64,000 nt of DNA, taken from assembly GCA_964636125.1 (NCBI GenBank), contig CAZWPX010000001.1, positions 1 to 64,000 of the forward strand, written 5' to 3'. Source of the stretch: CAJINA01 sp964636125. Its GTDB lineage: Bacteria > Desulfobacterota > Desulfobacteria > Desulfobacterales > CAJINA01. Made by a program: the position numbers and the translations under genes. A model generated the notes under the pieces. The model made no database searches and was not told the DNA's origin. It saw only the letters and a list, made by a program, of their open reading frames with translations. This document shows, in pieces, positions 44,159 to 52,735 of the stretch. The stretch's first letter is position 1, and every line of letters begins with the position of its first letter.

Positions 44159-44649
44159 TTATTTCCGGTCTAAGATTTCCTTCACCTTGATGGAAAGATC
44201 CTGCAGGTTGAAAGGTTTCTGGATGAACCCGTTACAGTCCTGATTGAGGATGTCCGCATCCATGCCAACACCGCTATCGGTAACGGAGATATGGACATAG
44301 TTGCCGGGCTGCACATCAAAGCCGCGGACGTCATCTTCAGCATGGCAGACATTGGCGGTCAGCAGATATAGGTTGCCGCCGGTGGGCATGGCTTGCCAGG
44401 CGTTCACGTAAAGGTTCAATAGAACCTGCCCGATCTGTCAATGGTCGACCATGACTGTCCATACCTCTTTCTGGTATTTTCGGCCTGTTTGCGATCTTCT
44501 ATTTCCCGGGTGAGCCGGCGGTTCTTTTCCTGGAGCTGTTCAAGGCGCTGCTGTAGTTCCGGATAATAACTCTTCCGAGTTGATTTTTCACCAAGCCCGA
44601 TAATTTTATCGCGTAATGTGGCTCTTCTTTCGATAGAGCGCCTCTTCAT
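44159..44649 (-). pseudogene. Internally deleted hybrid histidine kinase remnant
   Basis: The first part (44649-44416) encodes a coiled-coil linker (ELQQRLEQLQEKNRRLTREI) typical of kinases. It then breaks by frameshift into an HATPase N-box (QVLLNLYVNAWQAMPTGG), a G1-like box (VTDSGVGMD), and directly the end of a receiver (GFIQKPFNLQDLSIKVKEIL). The PAS/HisKA region, most of the HATPase and most of the receiver are missing, so at least two deletions occurred. It is not functional. Confidence 0.75.
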
Positions 44650-44942
44650 AAACCACCTCGATATCCCGCAGGGATGGGTCGCGTGGGTTGGTTACCATGC
44701 AGGCATCTTTAAGTGCCTTTTCAGCCAGTTCAGGAATGTCGCCCAATTTGACGCCTCTCTGGCCAAGGGTTTTGGTAATACCGGCGGATTTTTTAAATTG
44801 TTCAACCCGGCCGAGGATGGCAGTTTTTTTCTCTGCGGCTGTCATTTTTGACAAGTCAAGGCCCAAGGCAGCGCCTATGCTGGTATAGCGCTCCGGCTCC
44901 AAAGATAAATTCCGGAGCGACGAATTTTCTTAAGTCAAGCAT
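44606..44942 (-). pseudogene. Internally deleted iron-containing alcohol dehydrogenase
   Basis: ATG 44942 follows AGGAGG and opens MLDLRKFVAPEFIFGAGA, the usual N-terminus of group III alcohol dehydrogenases. After about 18 codons the sequence jumps, out of frame, to the C-terminal part (EPERYTSIGAALGLD to NPRDPSLRDIEVVYEEAL). The intact family has about 385 residues; some 270, including the iron site, are gone. The join lies in GGAGCCGGAGCGC. The 3' end overlaps the kinase remnant. Confidence 0.8.
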
Positions 44943-45140
44943 GCTTACAAGCCTCCTGAAACCAGGTGGTCTGGCTTCTATCTGGAGAAAAAGAGCCTAT
45001 ACGTTTTGCCTGTATAGTTCAAAACGGAATCTGAGTGCTTCTGAAGAAGTTATGCCGACCAATGAATATTGGAGAAGATCTACAGACCTGGGTAGACCAT
45101 CAGGATTTAGGAAAAGGCAAGATGGTCGGCGGAACATAAA

Positions 45141-45165
45141 GAGGGAGGCGCTGAGCGCCTCCCTC
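45141..45165 (-). terminator. Palindrome after hsp20
   Basis: A 25-base palindrome with a 12-base-pair stem (GAGGGAGGCGCT paired with AGCGCCTCCCTC), about 50 bases past the hsp20 stop. On the minus strand TTTATGTT follows, so termination is plausible though the T tract is short. Confidence 0.55.
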
Positions 45166-45218
45166 TCATGGCATGGGGTAAGAATGTTACGCAAGCCCTG
45201 ATTTAAATTCATTACCGT

Positions 45219-45659
45219 TTAGTGAATCGTGATTTTCTTCGGCTCCTCCACTTGCGCCTTGGGGATGTACACTTTCAGCACACCGTCTTTGAAGTCGGCC
45301 GTGATGTCGTCGGCGCTGACCCCTTCGGGCAGCGTGAAAAGGCGCTGAAATTTACCATAAGTTCTTTCCCGCCGGTAGTAGTTCTTGCCATTGGTTTCGT
45401 TCTCAACATTCCGTTCACCGCTGAGGGTCAACACGCCATCCTTAACATCGATGGAGATGTCTTTCTTGTCGATACCGGGCAGTTCCGCCTTCAGGGCGAC
45501 GCCGTTTTCCTCTTCATAGATATCCACGGCCGGGCGCCAGGCACAGTCGCAGTCTTTGGCGTTGGTTCGCGCCGGGGCAAACGAGCTTCCAAAAATCCGG
45601 TTGAATCTGTTGGTCCTGTTCCAGACATCGTTCCAGGGGTTGAATCTTACAAGTTCCAT
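45219..45659 (-). CDS. Hsp20/alpha-crystallin small heat-shock protein
   Basis: 146 residues from ATG 45659 (GGAGG 6 bases upstream; the upstream frame to 45755 is non-coding in character). The alpha-crystallin domain spans about 40-135: PAVDIYEEENGVALKAELPGI, DGVLTLSGER, and the closing GVLKVYIPK. The C-terminal I-x-I anchor is present as ITI. It is an ATP-independent holdase that binds unfolding proteins as an oligomer. No CIRCE or sigma-32 site was recognised upstream; a TGACA-N10-TGTCA repeat near 45719-45738 is the only candidate operator. Confidence 0.92.
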   Translation of the reverse strand: MELVRFNPWNDVWNRTNRFNRIFGSSFAPARTNAKDCDCAWRPAVDIYEEENGVALKAELPGIDKKDISIDVKDGVLTLSGERNVENETNGKNYYRRERTYGKFQRLFTLPEGVSADDITADFKDGVLKVYIPKAQVEEPKKITIH

Positions 45660-46062
45660 TTTTCTACCTCCGTTTAGCGTTTTGGGGTTGTTTGTTTTAC
45701 TCTTTGGACACAAGTTAATGACAATTATATTCATGTCAATATGAAGCCAATACATTTTTATTACATTACTAAAATAATATTAAGAAAAAAAAGTAATATG
45801 TTTTGGATTGCAGCCGAAAATTAATTACAATTCAACACCTTATGGCTGAAAGTGTGAATGAAATCGCCCTGCATGCTGGAAACCAATCCACTCTGGTAAT
45901 CCGGGAATATATATTGGATAGTTGCTGTGAGCCCGAGGGAAGGGGCGGCGCGGTGACTTCCGCGGTGGACCCTACCTGTTCGATTTCACTTGATTAACAC
46001 CGCCATGACGGCCATAATGGCTGGTACTTCATCCGTGTGAAAGTACTGCCCGGAGACACACC
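45660..46062. other. hsp20 upstream region, no further gene
   Basis: AT-rich next to hsp20, with a TGACA-N10-TGTCA inverted repeat near 45719-45738. The short frame at 45803-45997 has no ribosome site and no protein character. Confidence 0.4.
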
Positions 46063-47088
46063 ATGAAAGCCATGATTTTGAAAAAACTGGGGCCTCTCCA
46101 CGATAATCCCGACCCGCTCGAGTTGGTGGAGGTCCCGGTACCCCGGCCGGGAGTCGGGGAACTCCTGATCGAGGTTCTAACCTGTGGTGTTTGCCATACA
46201 GAGCTGGATGAGATCGAGGGGCGGACCCCGCCTCCGGAACTGCCCCTGATCCCGGGGCACCAGGTGGTCGGTCGAATCCGTGAAAGGGGAGACCAGACTG
46301 TCTGCTGTCAACCTGGAGACCGGGTAGGGGTTGCCTGGATTTATGCCTCCTGCGGGATCTGTCAGTTTTGTGAATCCGGCCGGGAGAATCTCTGTCGTCA
46401 ATTCCGGGCCACCGGGCGAGATGCCCACGGGGGGTATGCCGAGTACATGGTCGTCCCGGAACAGAGCGCCTACCGGATCCCGGATCTTATTACCGATTCC
46501 CAGGCAGCACCGCTGTTGTGTGCGGGGGCCATTGGATATCGATCCCTGCAGCTTACCGGCCTGGAAAACGGCAGGCACCTGGGGCTGACCGGCTTCGGCG
46601 CTTCCGGGCACCTGGTTTTGAAAATGGTACGGCACCGGTATCCTGACTCTGAGGTTCATGTTTTCGCACGCAATCCCAAAGAGAGGGCGTTTGCCAGGGA
46701 ACTGGGCGCGGCCTGGGCGGGTGATACAAGCACGGCAAGTCCAGTCAAGCTGGATGCCATCATCGACACCACGCCGGTGTGGCGTCCGGTGGTGGCGGCC
46801 CTGGATAACCTGAAACCCGGCGGTCGGCTGGTGATCAATGCCATCCGCAAGGAAGCGGGTGACAAAAACCAGCTTTTACAGCTCGACTACTCCCGGCACC
46901 TGTGGATGGAAAAGGAGATCAAGAGCGTGGCCAATATCTGTCGACGTGACGTGACGGAGTTCCTGGCCCTGGCGGCGGAAATGAGATTGCAGCCGGAGGT
47001 GGAGACGTACCCTCTGGAAGCGGCCAACCGGGCCTTGTATGAACTGAAAACAGGTAAGATTCGAGGGGCGAAGGTGTTGGTTATATAG
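46063..47088 (+). CDS. Zinc-dependent alcohol dehydrogenase family protein
   Basis: 341 residues, medium-chain dehydrogenase/reductase. The catalytic zinc site is CGVCHTELD with PGHQVVG. The structural zinc loop has the four Cys (CGICQFCESGRENLC). The nucleotide-binding segment LGLTGFGASGHLVLKMV is a Rossmann turn. It resembles AdhA-like enzymes that oxidise primary alcohols or reduce aldehydes with NAD(P). It lies near the wrecked Fe-alcohol dehydrogenase at 44606-44942, which it might have made dispensable; that is speculation. Confidence 0.9.
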   Translation: MKAMILKKLGPLHDNPDPLELVEVPVPRPGVGELLIEVLTCGVCHTELDEIEGRTPPPELPLIPGHQVVGRIRERGDQTVCCQPGDRVGVAWIYASCGICQFCESGRENLCRQFRATGRDAHGGYAEYMVVPEQSAYRIPDLITDSQAAPLLCAGAIGYRSLQLTGLENGRHLGLTGFGASGHLVLKMVRHRYPDSEVHVFARNPKERAFARELGAAWAGDTSTASPVKLDAIIDTTPVWRPVVAALDNLKPGGRLVINAIRKEAGDKNQLLQLDYSRHLWMEKEIKSVANICRRDVTEFLALAAEMRLQPEVETYPLEAANRALYELKTGKIRGAKVLVI

Positions 47089-47090
47089 GC

Positions 47091-47369
47091 AGGGTTCGAG
47101 GGGTCGAGGAGTCAAGGGTTCGAGTGAAAAGCAAAAACCTATAAACCAGTGGGTCCCGGGCCGGAGCCCTGGATGATAGCCAATCGGTATCGACTCCAAT
47201 GCGCAATTTCGATACCGATGTTTTGAACTGTAGGTTGGGTCGAATGTAATGGAACCCAACATCAGCGGTGCCGTGTGAGAGAACGTTGGGTTTGCTTCGC
47301 TTGACCCAACCTGCGACACTGCTTTTGGATTTTCACTTGAACCCTTGGCCCCTTGAATCCTGGGACCCT
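47091..47369. repeat. MITE-like TCAAGG inverted-repeat element, copy 2
   Basis: The left end 47091-47130 (GGGTTCGAGGGGTCGAGGAG, ending GAGTGAAAA) is inverted at 47330-47369 (TTTTCACTTGAACCCTTGGC). It carries a second palindromic element at 47230-47315 inside it. Same plan as 32841-33050. Confidence 0.65.
47230..47315. repeat. Nested GTTGGGT palindromic element
   Basis: TAGGTTGGGTC at the left is the inverse of GACCCAACCTG at the right, and inner GAACCCAAC/GTTGGGTTT arms also match. This GGTTGGGT...ACCCAACC type is widespread among bacteria. It is nested inside the TCAAGG element. Confidence 0.65.
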
Positions 47370-47414
47370 TATTTGCGCGAAGTTGAAGAAGATCATTTTC
47401 CTATAACGGTCAAT

Positions 47415-48281
47415 ATGCCGAAAGCCTTGCAGAACACATTCGAAATTGTCGCCCATAGGGGGGTTCACCAGGATTTCAACGGGAAATCCATGGAGAACTA
47501 CGTCTGTACGGCCCGCCGAATTTTCACCCCGGAGCACCGTTATATTGAAAACACCATGGCGTCCATCGACCGGGCGTTTGAACTGGGGGCCACCATTGTC
47601 GAGGTGGACATCAATCGTTCCCGGGAAGGTGAGCTGGTCCTCTTTCATGACGCCGGCCTGGAATGCCGCACCGACGGGGCCGGACGTACTGCGGACCACC
47701 CTTTAAGCCACCTGCAGACCCTGGATGTCGGCTACGGGTATTCCCCCGATAACGGCAAGACGTTTCCTTTCCGGGGGCAGGGGGTCGGGCAGATGCCCCG
47801 GCTCCGGGACGTCCTTGCAAAGTACCCGGAAAAGAAGTTTATTATCGATCACAAGGATGAGAGCCTGGAAACGGCCGGTATCCTGGGCCAATTGCTTGGA
47901 TCCCTGGATGCCGCCCAGCAGGCGAACCTTTTTTACTGGGGTCCGCCGGAAACATTACAGATCGTGCAAAAAAGCGTGCCGGGTTATTATCGGCTGATTC
48001 CCGAGCCCATGCAGATGCGCCGGTGGATGTACCGCTATATCCTGACCCTGGGACTGGCCGGTTTTCCAGAGGCGGTAAACCAGCGGTTGCTGGTGCTCCC
48101 GTTTAAGTATATCGGCATCATTCCCGGGTGGCCCGGACGCCTCATGCGCAAGATTCGAAATGCGGGTGGACGGCTATGCGTCTACGTGGACACCGCGGCG
48201 GCCGCCCAAAAGATAAAAGGCCTGCCCATTGACGGCATCGTAACCGATCACCTTGACAGGGTTGGAACAGTTTTTAACTAA
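47415..48281 (+). CDS. Glycerophosphodiester phosphodiesterase family protein
   Basis: 288 residues from ATG 47415. The frame is open back to 47268 but that part is repeat element, not protein. Motifs: IVAHRGVHQD at the start, EVDINRSREGELVLFHD (the HRG and ExD calcium/catalytic positions), DHK later and a C-terminal DGIVTDHLD. The family releases glycerol 3-phosphate from glycerophosphodiesters. No signal peptide is seen. It is followed by an MFS transporter and a second GDPD gene. Confidence 0.85.
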   Translation: MPKALQNTFEIVAHRGVHQDFNGKSMENYVCTARRIFTPEHRYIENTMASIDRAFELGATIVEVDINRSREGELVLFHDAGLECRTDGAGRTADHPLSHLQTLDVGYGYSPDNGKTFPFRGQGVGQMPRLRDVLAKYPEKKFIIDHKDESLETAGILGQLLGSLDAAQQANLFYWGPPETLQIVQKSVPGYYRLIPEPMQMRRWMYRYILTLGLAGFPEAVNQRLLVLPFKYIGIIPGWPGRLMRKIRNAGGRLCVYVDTAAAAQKIKGLPIDGIVTDHLDRVGTVFN

Positions 48282-48316
48282 GTACCCATCCATGATTGAA
48301 AATTGTGGATGGGCAC
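48282..48316. repeat. GTGCCCATCCATG palindrome, copy 2
   Basis: GTACCCATCCA (48282-48292) with TGGATGGGCAC (48306-48316), one mismatch, just past the GDPD stop. Same family as 24892-24928. Confidence 0.6.
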
Positions 48317-48334
48317 AAACTGAATAGGAGCCAG

Positions 48335-49636
48335 ATGATGCCCCCCCAGACTGCAACCAAAATGCTCAAATACAGGTGGTATATTTTTTCGATTTTGGCC
48401 CTATCCTATTTCTTTGTCTATTTCCACCGCCTGTCTCTTTCGGTCGTGGCCAATGATATTGTCAAAGATTTCAATACCACCGCGAGTGTCATGGGGCTGC
48501 TCGGTTCGATCTATTTCTACTGCTATGCCGCCATGCAGCTGCCGGCGGGCCTTTTATCGGATTCCATCGGACCCCGAAAAGCCGTTACGGTTTTTCTCCT
48601 GGCGGCTTCGGCGGGAAGCCTTGTTTTCGGACTGGCCCCCAATATAAACATTGCATTCGCGGGCCGGGTCCTGGTGGGCATCGGCGTCTCCATGGTATTC
48701 ATACCCACCATGAAAATTCTATCTCAGTGGTTTCGGACCACCGAATTTGCCATGATGGCCGGCATTCTCAACGCGGTGGGCGGTGTGGGTGTGATGGCGG
48801 CCACCTGGCTGCTGGCCGCGATGACGGCCGGCATTGGCTGGCGGCTCTCGTTTGATCTGATCGGCGGTTGTACATTCATCATCGTGGCCATGGTATGGTT
48901 GATTGTGCGGGACAGGCCGGCGGATAAAGGCTGGCCTTCACCCTTGGAAATCGACAACCAGGGCGGTAAAGCGGCGCCCCAACCTGTGCAGATCGGACTC
49001 CTGGAGGGTGCCTTGAGCGTCGTCCGGGAAAAGTATTTCTGGCCGGTGGCCATCTGGTTTTTCTTTGATTGCGGGATCTTTTTTGGATTCGGCGGCCTTT
49101 GGGGCGGGCCTTACCTGATGCACGTGTATGGACTGACCCGGGCCCAGGCCGGGGCAATTTTGAGCATGATCGCCTGGGGGATGATTATCGGCAGCCCCTT
49201 TCTGGGGTATCTGTCGGACAAGGTTCTCAAACGACGAAAACCGGTCTTTTATATGTGCACTACCGGCCTCGTGGTTGAGATGATCTTCTTGTGCATCTTT
49301 CCATCCGGTCTGCCGCTGCCGCTGCTTTACGTGGTCTTTTTCTTTTTTTCGGTGTTTGCGTCTTCCATCGTGGTCATCGGGTTCACCACCACAAAAGAAC
49401 TTTTCCCGGTGGAAATCGCCGGGACCTCGGTGGGTACGGTTAACCTGTTTCCCTTTCTAGGCGGGGCGGTTTTCATGCCGGTCCTGGGCAAGGTCCTGGA
49501 TGCCTGGCCCAAGTCGGCCGCTGGTGCTTACGATCTGCAGGCCTACAAGGTGATGCTGCTGGTCCTGGCAGGCAGCGCCATCATCGCCCTGGCCTGTACC
49601 TTTTTTATGAAAGAGACCCTGGATGGAGATAAATAA
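48335..49636 (+). CDS. MFS transporter
   Basis: 433 residues from ATG 48335 (AGGAG 4 bases upstream; a second ATG follows at once). Twelve predicted membrane helices in two halves. The loop 2-3 signature is GLLSDSIGPRKAV, and GYLSDKVLKRRKP is the matching loop in the second half. Its position between two GDPD genes, overlapping the second by 14 bases, suggests import of glycerol 3-phosphate or a glycerophosphodiester, but the family sequence alone does not show the substrate. Confidence 0.88.
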   Translation: MMPPQTATKMLKYRWYIFSILALSYFFVYFHRLSLSVVANDIVKDFNTTASVMGLLGSIYFYCYAAMQLPAGLLSDSIGPRKAVTVFLLAASAGSLVFGLAPNINIAFAGRVLVGIGVSMVFIPTMKILSQWFRTTEFAMMAGILNAVGGVGVMAATWLLAAMTAGIGWRLSFDLIGGCTFIIVAMVWLIVRDRPADKGWPSPLEIDNQGGKAAPQPVQIGLLEGALSVVREKYFWPVAIWFFFDCGIFFGFGGLWGGPYLMHVYGLTRAQAGAILSMIAWGMIIGSPFLGYLSDKVLKRRKPVFYMCTTGLVVEMIFLCIFPSGLPLPLLYVVFFFFSVFASSIVVIGFTTTKELFPVEIAGTSVGTVNLFPFLGGAVFMPVLGKVLDAWPKSAAGAYDLQAYKVMLLVLAGSAIIALACTFFMKETLDGDK

Positions 49637-50417
49637 GAAGACAAAAAAGCCATTGTTGATCTCCCACCGGGGGGCCCACCGGGAGGCTCCGGAGAACAGC
49701 TGTGCCGGATTTGAAATCGCCCTGGCCCAGGGTGTCGATGGTATTGAGACCGACGTGCAGCTCACCCGGGACGGGGTCCCCGTACTGTTCCATGACCCCA
49801 CCACCAGTCGAATTACTGGACAGCGTAAAAGGATATCGGCCTACACCTGTGCTGAGTTGAAAACCCTGGTGCTCAAGCATGCCGGTACCGAAGCAGCGAT
49901 CCCCACCCTGGCTGAAGTCCTGGAACGTTTCAGCCGCCGCACCGCGCTGCTATTGGAAATCAAGTCCCGTAAGCCCGACCGGATCAGCGGCCGGTCCCGG
50001 GAACTGACCGACAAGGTGGTGGCTGCCATTGCCGGGCTGCCCGCGCGTGTCCAAGACAGTATCCGTGTCCTCTCATTCGACCCGGATGTGCTGGCCCGGG
50101 CCAACCGGGTGGCACCGCAGGTGAAATGTGTGCTCAATACCGACGGGACCGGGTCCTGGTGTGTGCCGCATACGGACCTTTTGAACAATCGAGTGACCAT
50201 GGACTATTTATGTGCCATTTGCCTGGATAAAAAACAGCTGTCCGCAGAGGCGGTTGCCTGGGCCCACAAACGGGGCATGGAGATCCTCACGTATTGCTGT
50301 AATTCCCGTCCCCAGGTCGAGCGGGCCCTGAACCTGGGCGTGGACGGTATCATGAGTGACAAACCGGGGTGGCTGGTGGAATTTTTCAAATTGAATGACC
50401 GTCGAAGAGGAACATGA
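49623..50417 (+). CDS. Glycerophosphodiester phosphodiesterase family protein
   Basis: 264 residues, about the usual length of cytosolic GDPD enzymes. Motifs: LLISHRGAHREAPENS, GIETDVQLTRDGVPVLFHD and the final GVDGIMSDKPGWL. The ATG lies inside the last codons of the MFS gene, so translation is coupled. It is more typical of the family than the copy at 47415-48281, and the two may hydrolyse different diesters. Confidence 0.9.
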   Translation: MEINKKTKKPLLISHRGAHREAPENSCAGFEIALAQGVDGIETDVQLTRDGVPVLFHDPTTSRITGQRKRISAYTCAELKTLVLKHAGTEAAIPTLAEVLERFSRRTALLLEIKSRKPDRISGRSRELTDKVVAAIAGLPARVQDSIRVLSFDPDVLARANRVAPQVKCVLNTDGTGSWCVPHTDLLNNRVTMDYLCAICLDKKQLSAEAVAWAHKRGMEILTYCCNSRPQVERALNLGVDGIMSDKPGWLVEFFKLNDRRRGT

Positions 50418-50420
50418 ATC

Positions 50421-51218
50421 TTGAAAACCTGGACTCTATCTATACTGTTGCTGCTGTTGGCGGTCATGCCGGGATTATCAAGAGCCGCTGATACGGCGTC
50501 CATTGAAGCATTTCTCAGTGGCTGGCACAGTGCCCAGCTCAGTCGTCAGGTCGACACCTACCGAGCCTTTTACAGCCCGCAATTTTCATGCGGCGATATT
50601 GATCGTAAATCCTGGATGGCGGACAAACGCAAGCAGTTTGAAAATGACGGCCCTTTGTCGCTGGAAATTTCAGACGTATACATCAACCTGGAATCCAGCC
50701 CCGTGGAGGTCACCTTCATCAGTCAATCCAGGGGGAACCAGATTTCGGAATTGGGTGAGAAAAAGCTGATTCTTGAAAAAAGCGATGCCAGATGGTTGAT
50801 CAAGTCTGAAACCTGGCAAGTCGTGTCCGGATTTGTGGATCTGGCCAGGCCGGACGGCCCGGCGAAGCCGCCCGCCACGGGCCTGCGCATCAACAGCATC
50901 AGTTATCAAATTGAACGCGACAGTTTGGAGAAATTGTTGATTGAATTCAATCAATTTTATACACCGGCACCGTTTGCCCTTGAAAAAGACCGGCCGCGGG
51001 TGGTTTTTGATTTCCAGAAAATGGAAAATTGGCAGGGGCCGAAAATAATGCCGGTCAACGGCCGGTGGATCAAACGGGTGCGCAGCCATTTCTACCCGGG
51101 GACCGGGCTGCTCAGGATAGTTCTGGATCTGACCCCCGCCCTGGATTACAGTGCGAACCCCTTTTATTATCAGGCGGAGAATATATATAGCCTGGAGCTA
51201 ACCAGTGCCCATCCATAA
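50421..51218 (+). CDS. Exported Cds6-like/AMIN-domain protein
   Basis: 265 residues, TTG start (AGAGGAA upstream). Signal peptide MKTWTLSILLLLLAVMPGLSR. Residues about 25-140 resemble the NTF2-like Cds6 domain found at the C-terminus of some L,D-transpeptidases (IEAFLSGWHSAQLSRQVDTY, LILEKSDARWLIKSETW). Residues about 150-260 resemble an AMIN-type domain that binds cell wall or secretin partners (RVVFDFQKMENWQG, LLRIVLDL). No catalytic part is present. It is 3 bases after the GDPD stop. The last residues SAHP are encoded by half of the GTGCCCATCC repeat. Confidence 0.75.
   Translation: MKTWTLSILLLLLAVMPGLSRAADTASIEAFLSGWHSAQLSRQVDTYRAFYSPQFSCGDIDRKSWMADKRKQFENDGPLSLEISDVYINLESSPVEVTFISQSRGNQISELGEKKLILEKSDARWLIKSETWQVVSGFVDLARPDGPAKPPATGLRINSISYQIERDSLEKLLIEFNQFYTPAPFALEKDRPRVVFDFQKMENWQGPKIMPVNGRWIKRVRSHFYPGTGLLRIVLDLTPALDYSANPFYYQAENIYSLELTSAHP
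51204..51215 (+). repeat. GTGCCCATCC half-palindrome, copy 3
   Basis: GTGCCCATCCAT occurs as a half site and supplies the final codons of the preceding gene. Confidence 0.45.
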
Positions 51219-51394
51219 GCGGCATCTTTTGGTCCAGAGCGGCGTTTTCGCACTTTTTAAATCCTCGGAATAGAGTGTATGTGGGCTCTAACGCAACGAA
51301 GAAGATGGAACAAAAGACAAGTAAGATCGTGCAAGTTATTAAGTTCGCGATCCTTAGTAACTTGGGCCCAAGACTGACGGAAACCAAGGCGGCA

Positions 51395-52111
51395 CTACCG
51401 ATCGGGGGCAATCCCCAGGGCCTTAAGTTCCTGTCGGATGACATTTTCCCAGCCTCTGTTGGCTTTGGGGTTGGCCGGGCTGGGATGGGTGATCCGGCCG
51501 ATGCGAACGTCAAAACCGGCCAGGGCAGCCCTGGCCCTTTGTTCGGCAAATGCGCCAATTCCGATGACATGACCGGGGACGAGCAGTTTGACAGTCTGAC
51601 ACAGCGCCCGGTCACAGACTTCCAACAAAGGCTTTCTTTCAACGACCGGCAGTTTGTTCGGTGTCCGGTTGCGGCCGCCGGCTTCCATGAATACCAGCGG
51701 ACAGTAGTTGATTACGAAAAATCGTGAAAAGAAGTGCTCAGGCGTGCCAAAGGCGTTTTGGGCCCAGCCCCACAGCCGTCGCCCGCTCACTTCACTTTTG
51801 GTACAATCAAAGCCTTCCACCGGTCGCCGGGGGTGTTCATGGGCGGGCTTACCCACCGGCGCCTGAAGCTCCATCCAGTCCCGCACAGCAGCAACTTCGC
51901 CAAAGGGGACGCCGGTTTGCACCATCCCCCAGGGACCCGGGTTCATCCCCAGCAGGATGGTTTTGGCACCCAGCTGTCCCAATTTTTTGAAGTATTGATC
52001 ATGGGGCCTGCGGGCGTACACCAGCGGATTGTAGACGTGCGTAACCGGATCTGAAAAGGTCAACGCATCCGTGGCGGTAATCAGATCATCTACTATCTCT
52101 TTGTAATTCAT
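51395..52111 (-). CDS. SMUG1-type uracil-DNA glycosylase
   Basis: 238 residues from ATG 52111 (AAGGAAC upstream; open to 52141). The uracil-binding motif is LLGMNPGPWGMVQTGVPFGE and motif 2 is HPSPANPKANRGW. This pattern fits the SMUG1 branch, better known from animals, which removes uracil and oxidised uracil from DNA. FFVINYCPLVFME lies in the core. It stands alone, convergent with the Cds6/AMIN gene. Function is inferred from these motifs. Confidence 0.85.
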   Translation of the reverse strand: MNYKEIVDDLITATDALTFSDPVTHVYNPLVYARRPHDQYFKKLGQLGAKTILLGMNPGPWGMVQTGVPFGEVAAVRDWMELQAPVGKPAHEHPRRPVEGFDCTKSEVSGRRLWGWAQNAFGTPEHFFSRFFVINYCPLVFMEAGGRNRTPNKLPVVERKPLLEVCDRALCQTVKLLVPGHVIGIGAFAEQRARAALAGFDVRIGRITHPSPANPKANRGWENVIRQELKALGIAPDR

Positions 52112-52321
52112 TGTTTTTTGTTCCTTATCCGGTTGGGTCAAGATGACTGAACGTCGATTGTCAGGTTGCCAAAATACCGCCTAATCTGATACTAAGCAAC
52201 CCATTATACCGATTGCCTTAAGGTGATTCATTTTGTCTGAGTTGCTACAGGCATTCGAAAGCGATTCGCGGTGCCTGATCAGGTGGGCATACCTTTCCGG
52301 CAAACGCTATAAGGGGTAACC

Positions 52322-52735
52322 ATGGATATCAGTTATGTAGACGCAAACACCTTTGATTTCGATTCCAGGCTCTATTTGAAAATTCTGGTGGCCATTGCGA
52401 AATCAGATCCCGGGAACGGGGAACCGGAGTTCAAATACATTAAACGCCAGGCACTTGGGCTGGGGCTGGACATTGACGACTTCTGGCCAACAACAAAAAA
52501 AGATTTTTTAACCGGCAGGTTGAAAGTTTCCCGATTGACGGCCCTGGTCATCATAAAGGACAGTATTCTGCTGGCAACCCTCGACGGCAATTATTCCCTG
52601 GGTGAAAAAGAGCGCATCTACGCCTATGCCGAGAGTTTTGACATCCCGCGCACCGATGTGGACCGGATCGAAGCCTGGCTGAAAGAATCCGAAGCCCTTA
52701 AGAAGAGGTGGGACGAGCTTGTAAATTTTGACTGA
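52322..52735 (+). CDS. TerB-like helical protein
   Basis: 137 residues, mostly helical. The C-terminal half (LLATLDGNYSLGEKERIYAYAESFDI) has the acidic first-helix pattern of TerB-like (tellurite resistance family) domains, with a D-G-x-x-S-xx-E signature. The N-terminal half has Asp/Phe-rich segments. No other ter gene is present. Its stop overlaps the start of the exchanger-like gene by 8 bases. Cytoplasmic; the role is unknown. Confidence 0.65.
   Translation: MDISYVDANTFDFDSRLYLKILVAIAKSDPGNGEPEFKYIKRQALGLGLDIDDFWPTTKKDFLTGRLKVSRLTALVIIKDSILLATLDGNYSLGEKERIYAYAESFDIPRTDVDRIEAWLKESEALKKRWDELVNFD

Noticed and set aside
45803..45997. 64-residue frame upstream of the Zn-alcohol dehydrogenase
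   Set aside because: No ribosome site, no domain pattern and no context supporting translation.
47268..47414. N-terminal extension of the first GDPD
   Set aside because: It is encoded by the TCAAGG repeat element; the conserved domain begins just after ATG 47415.
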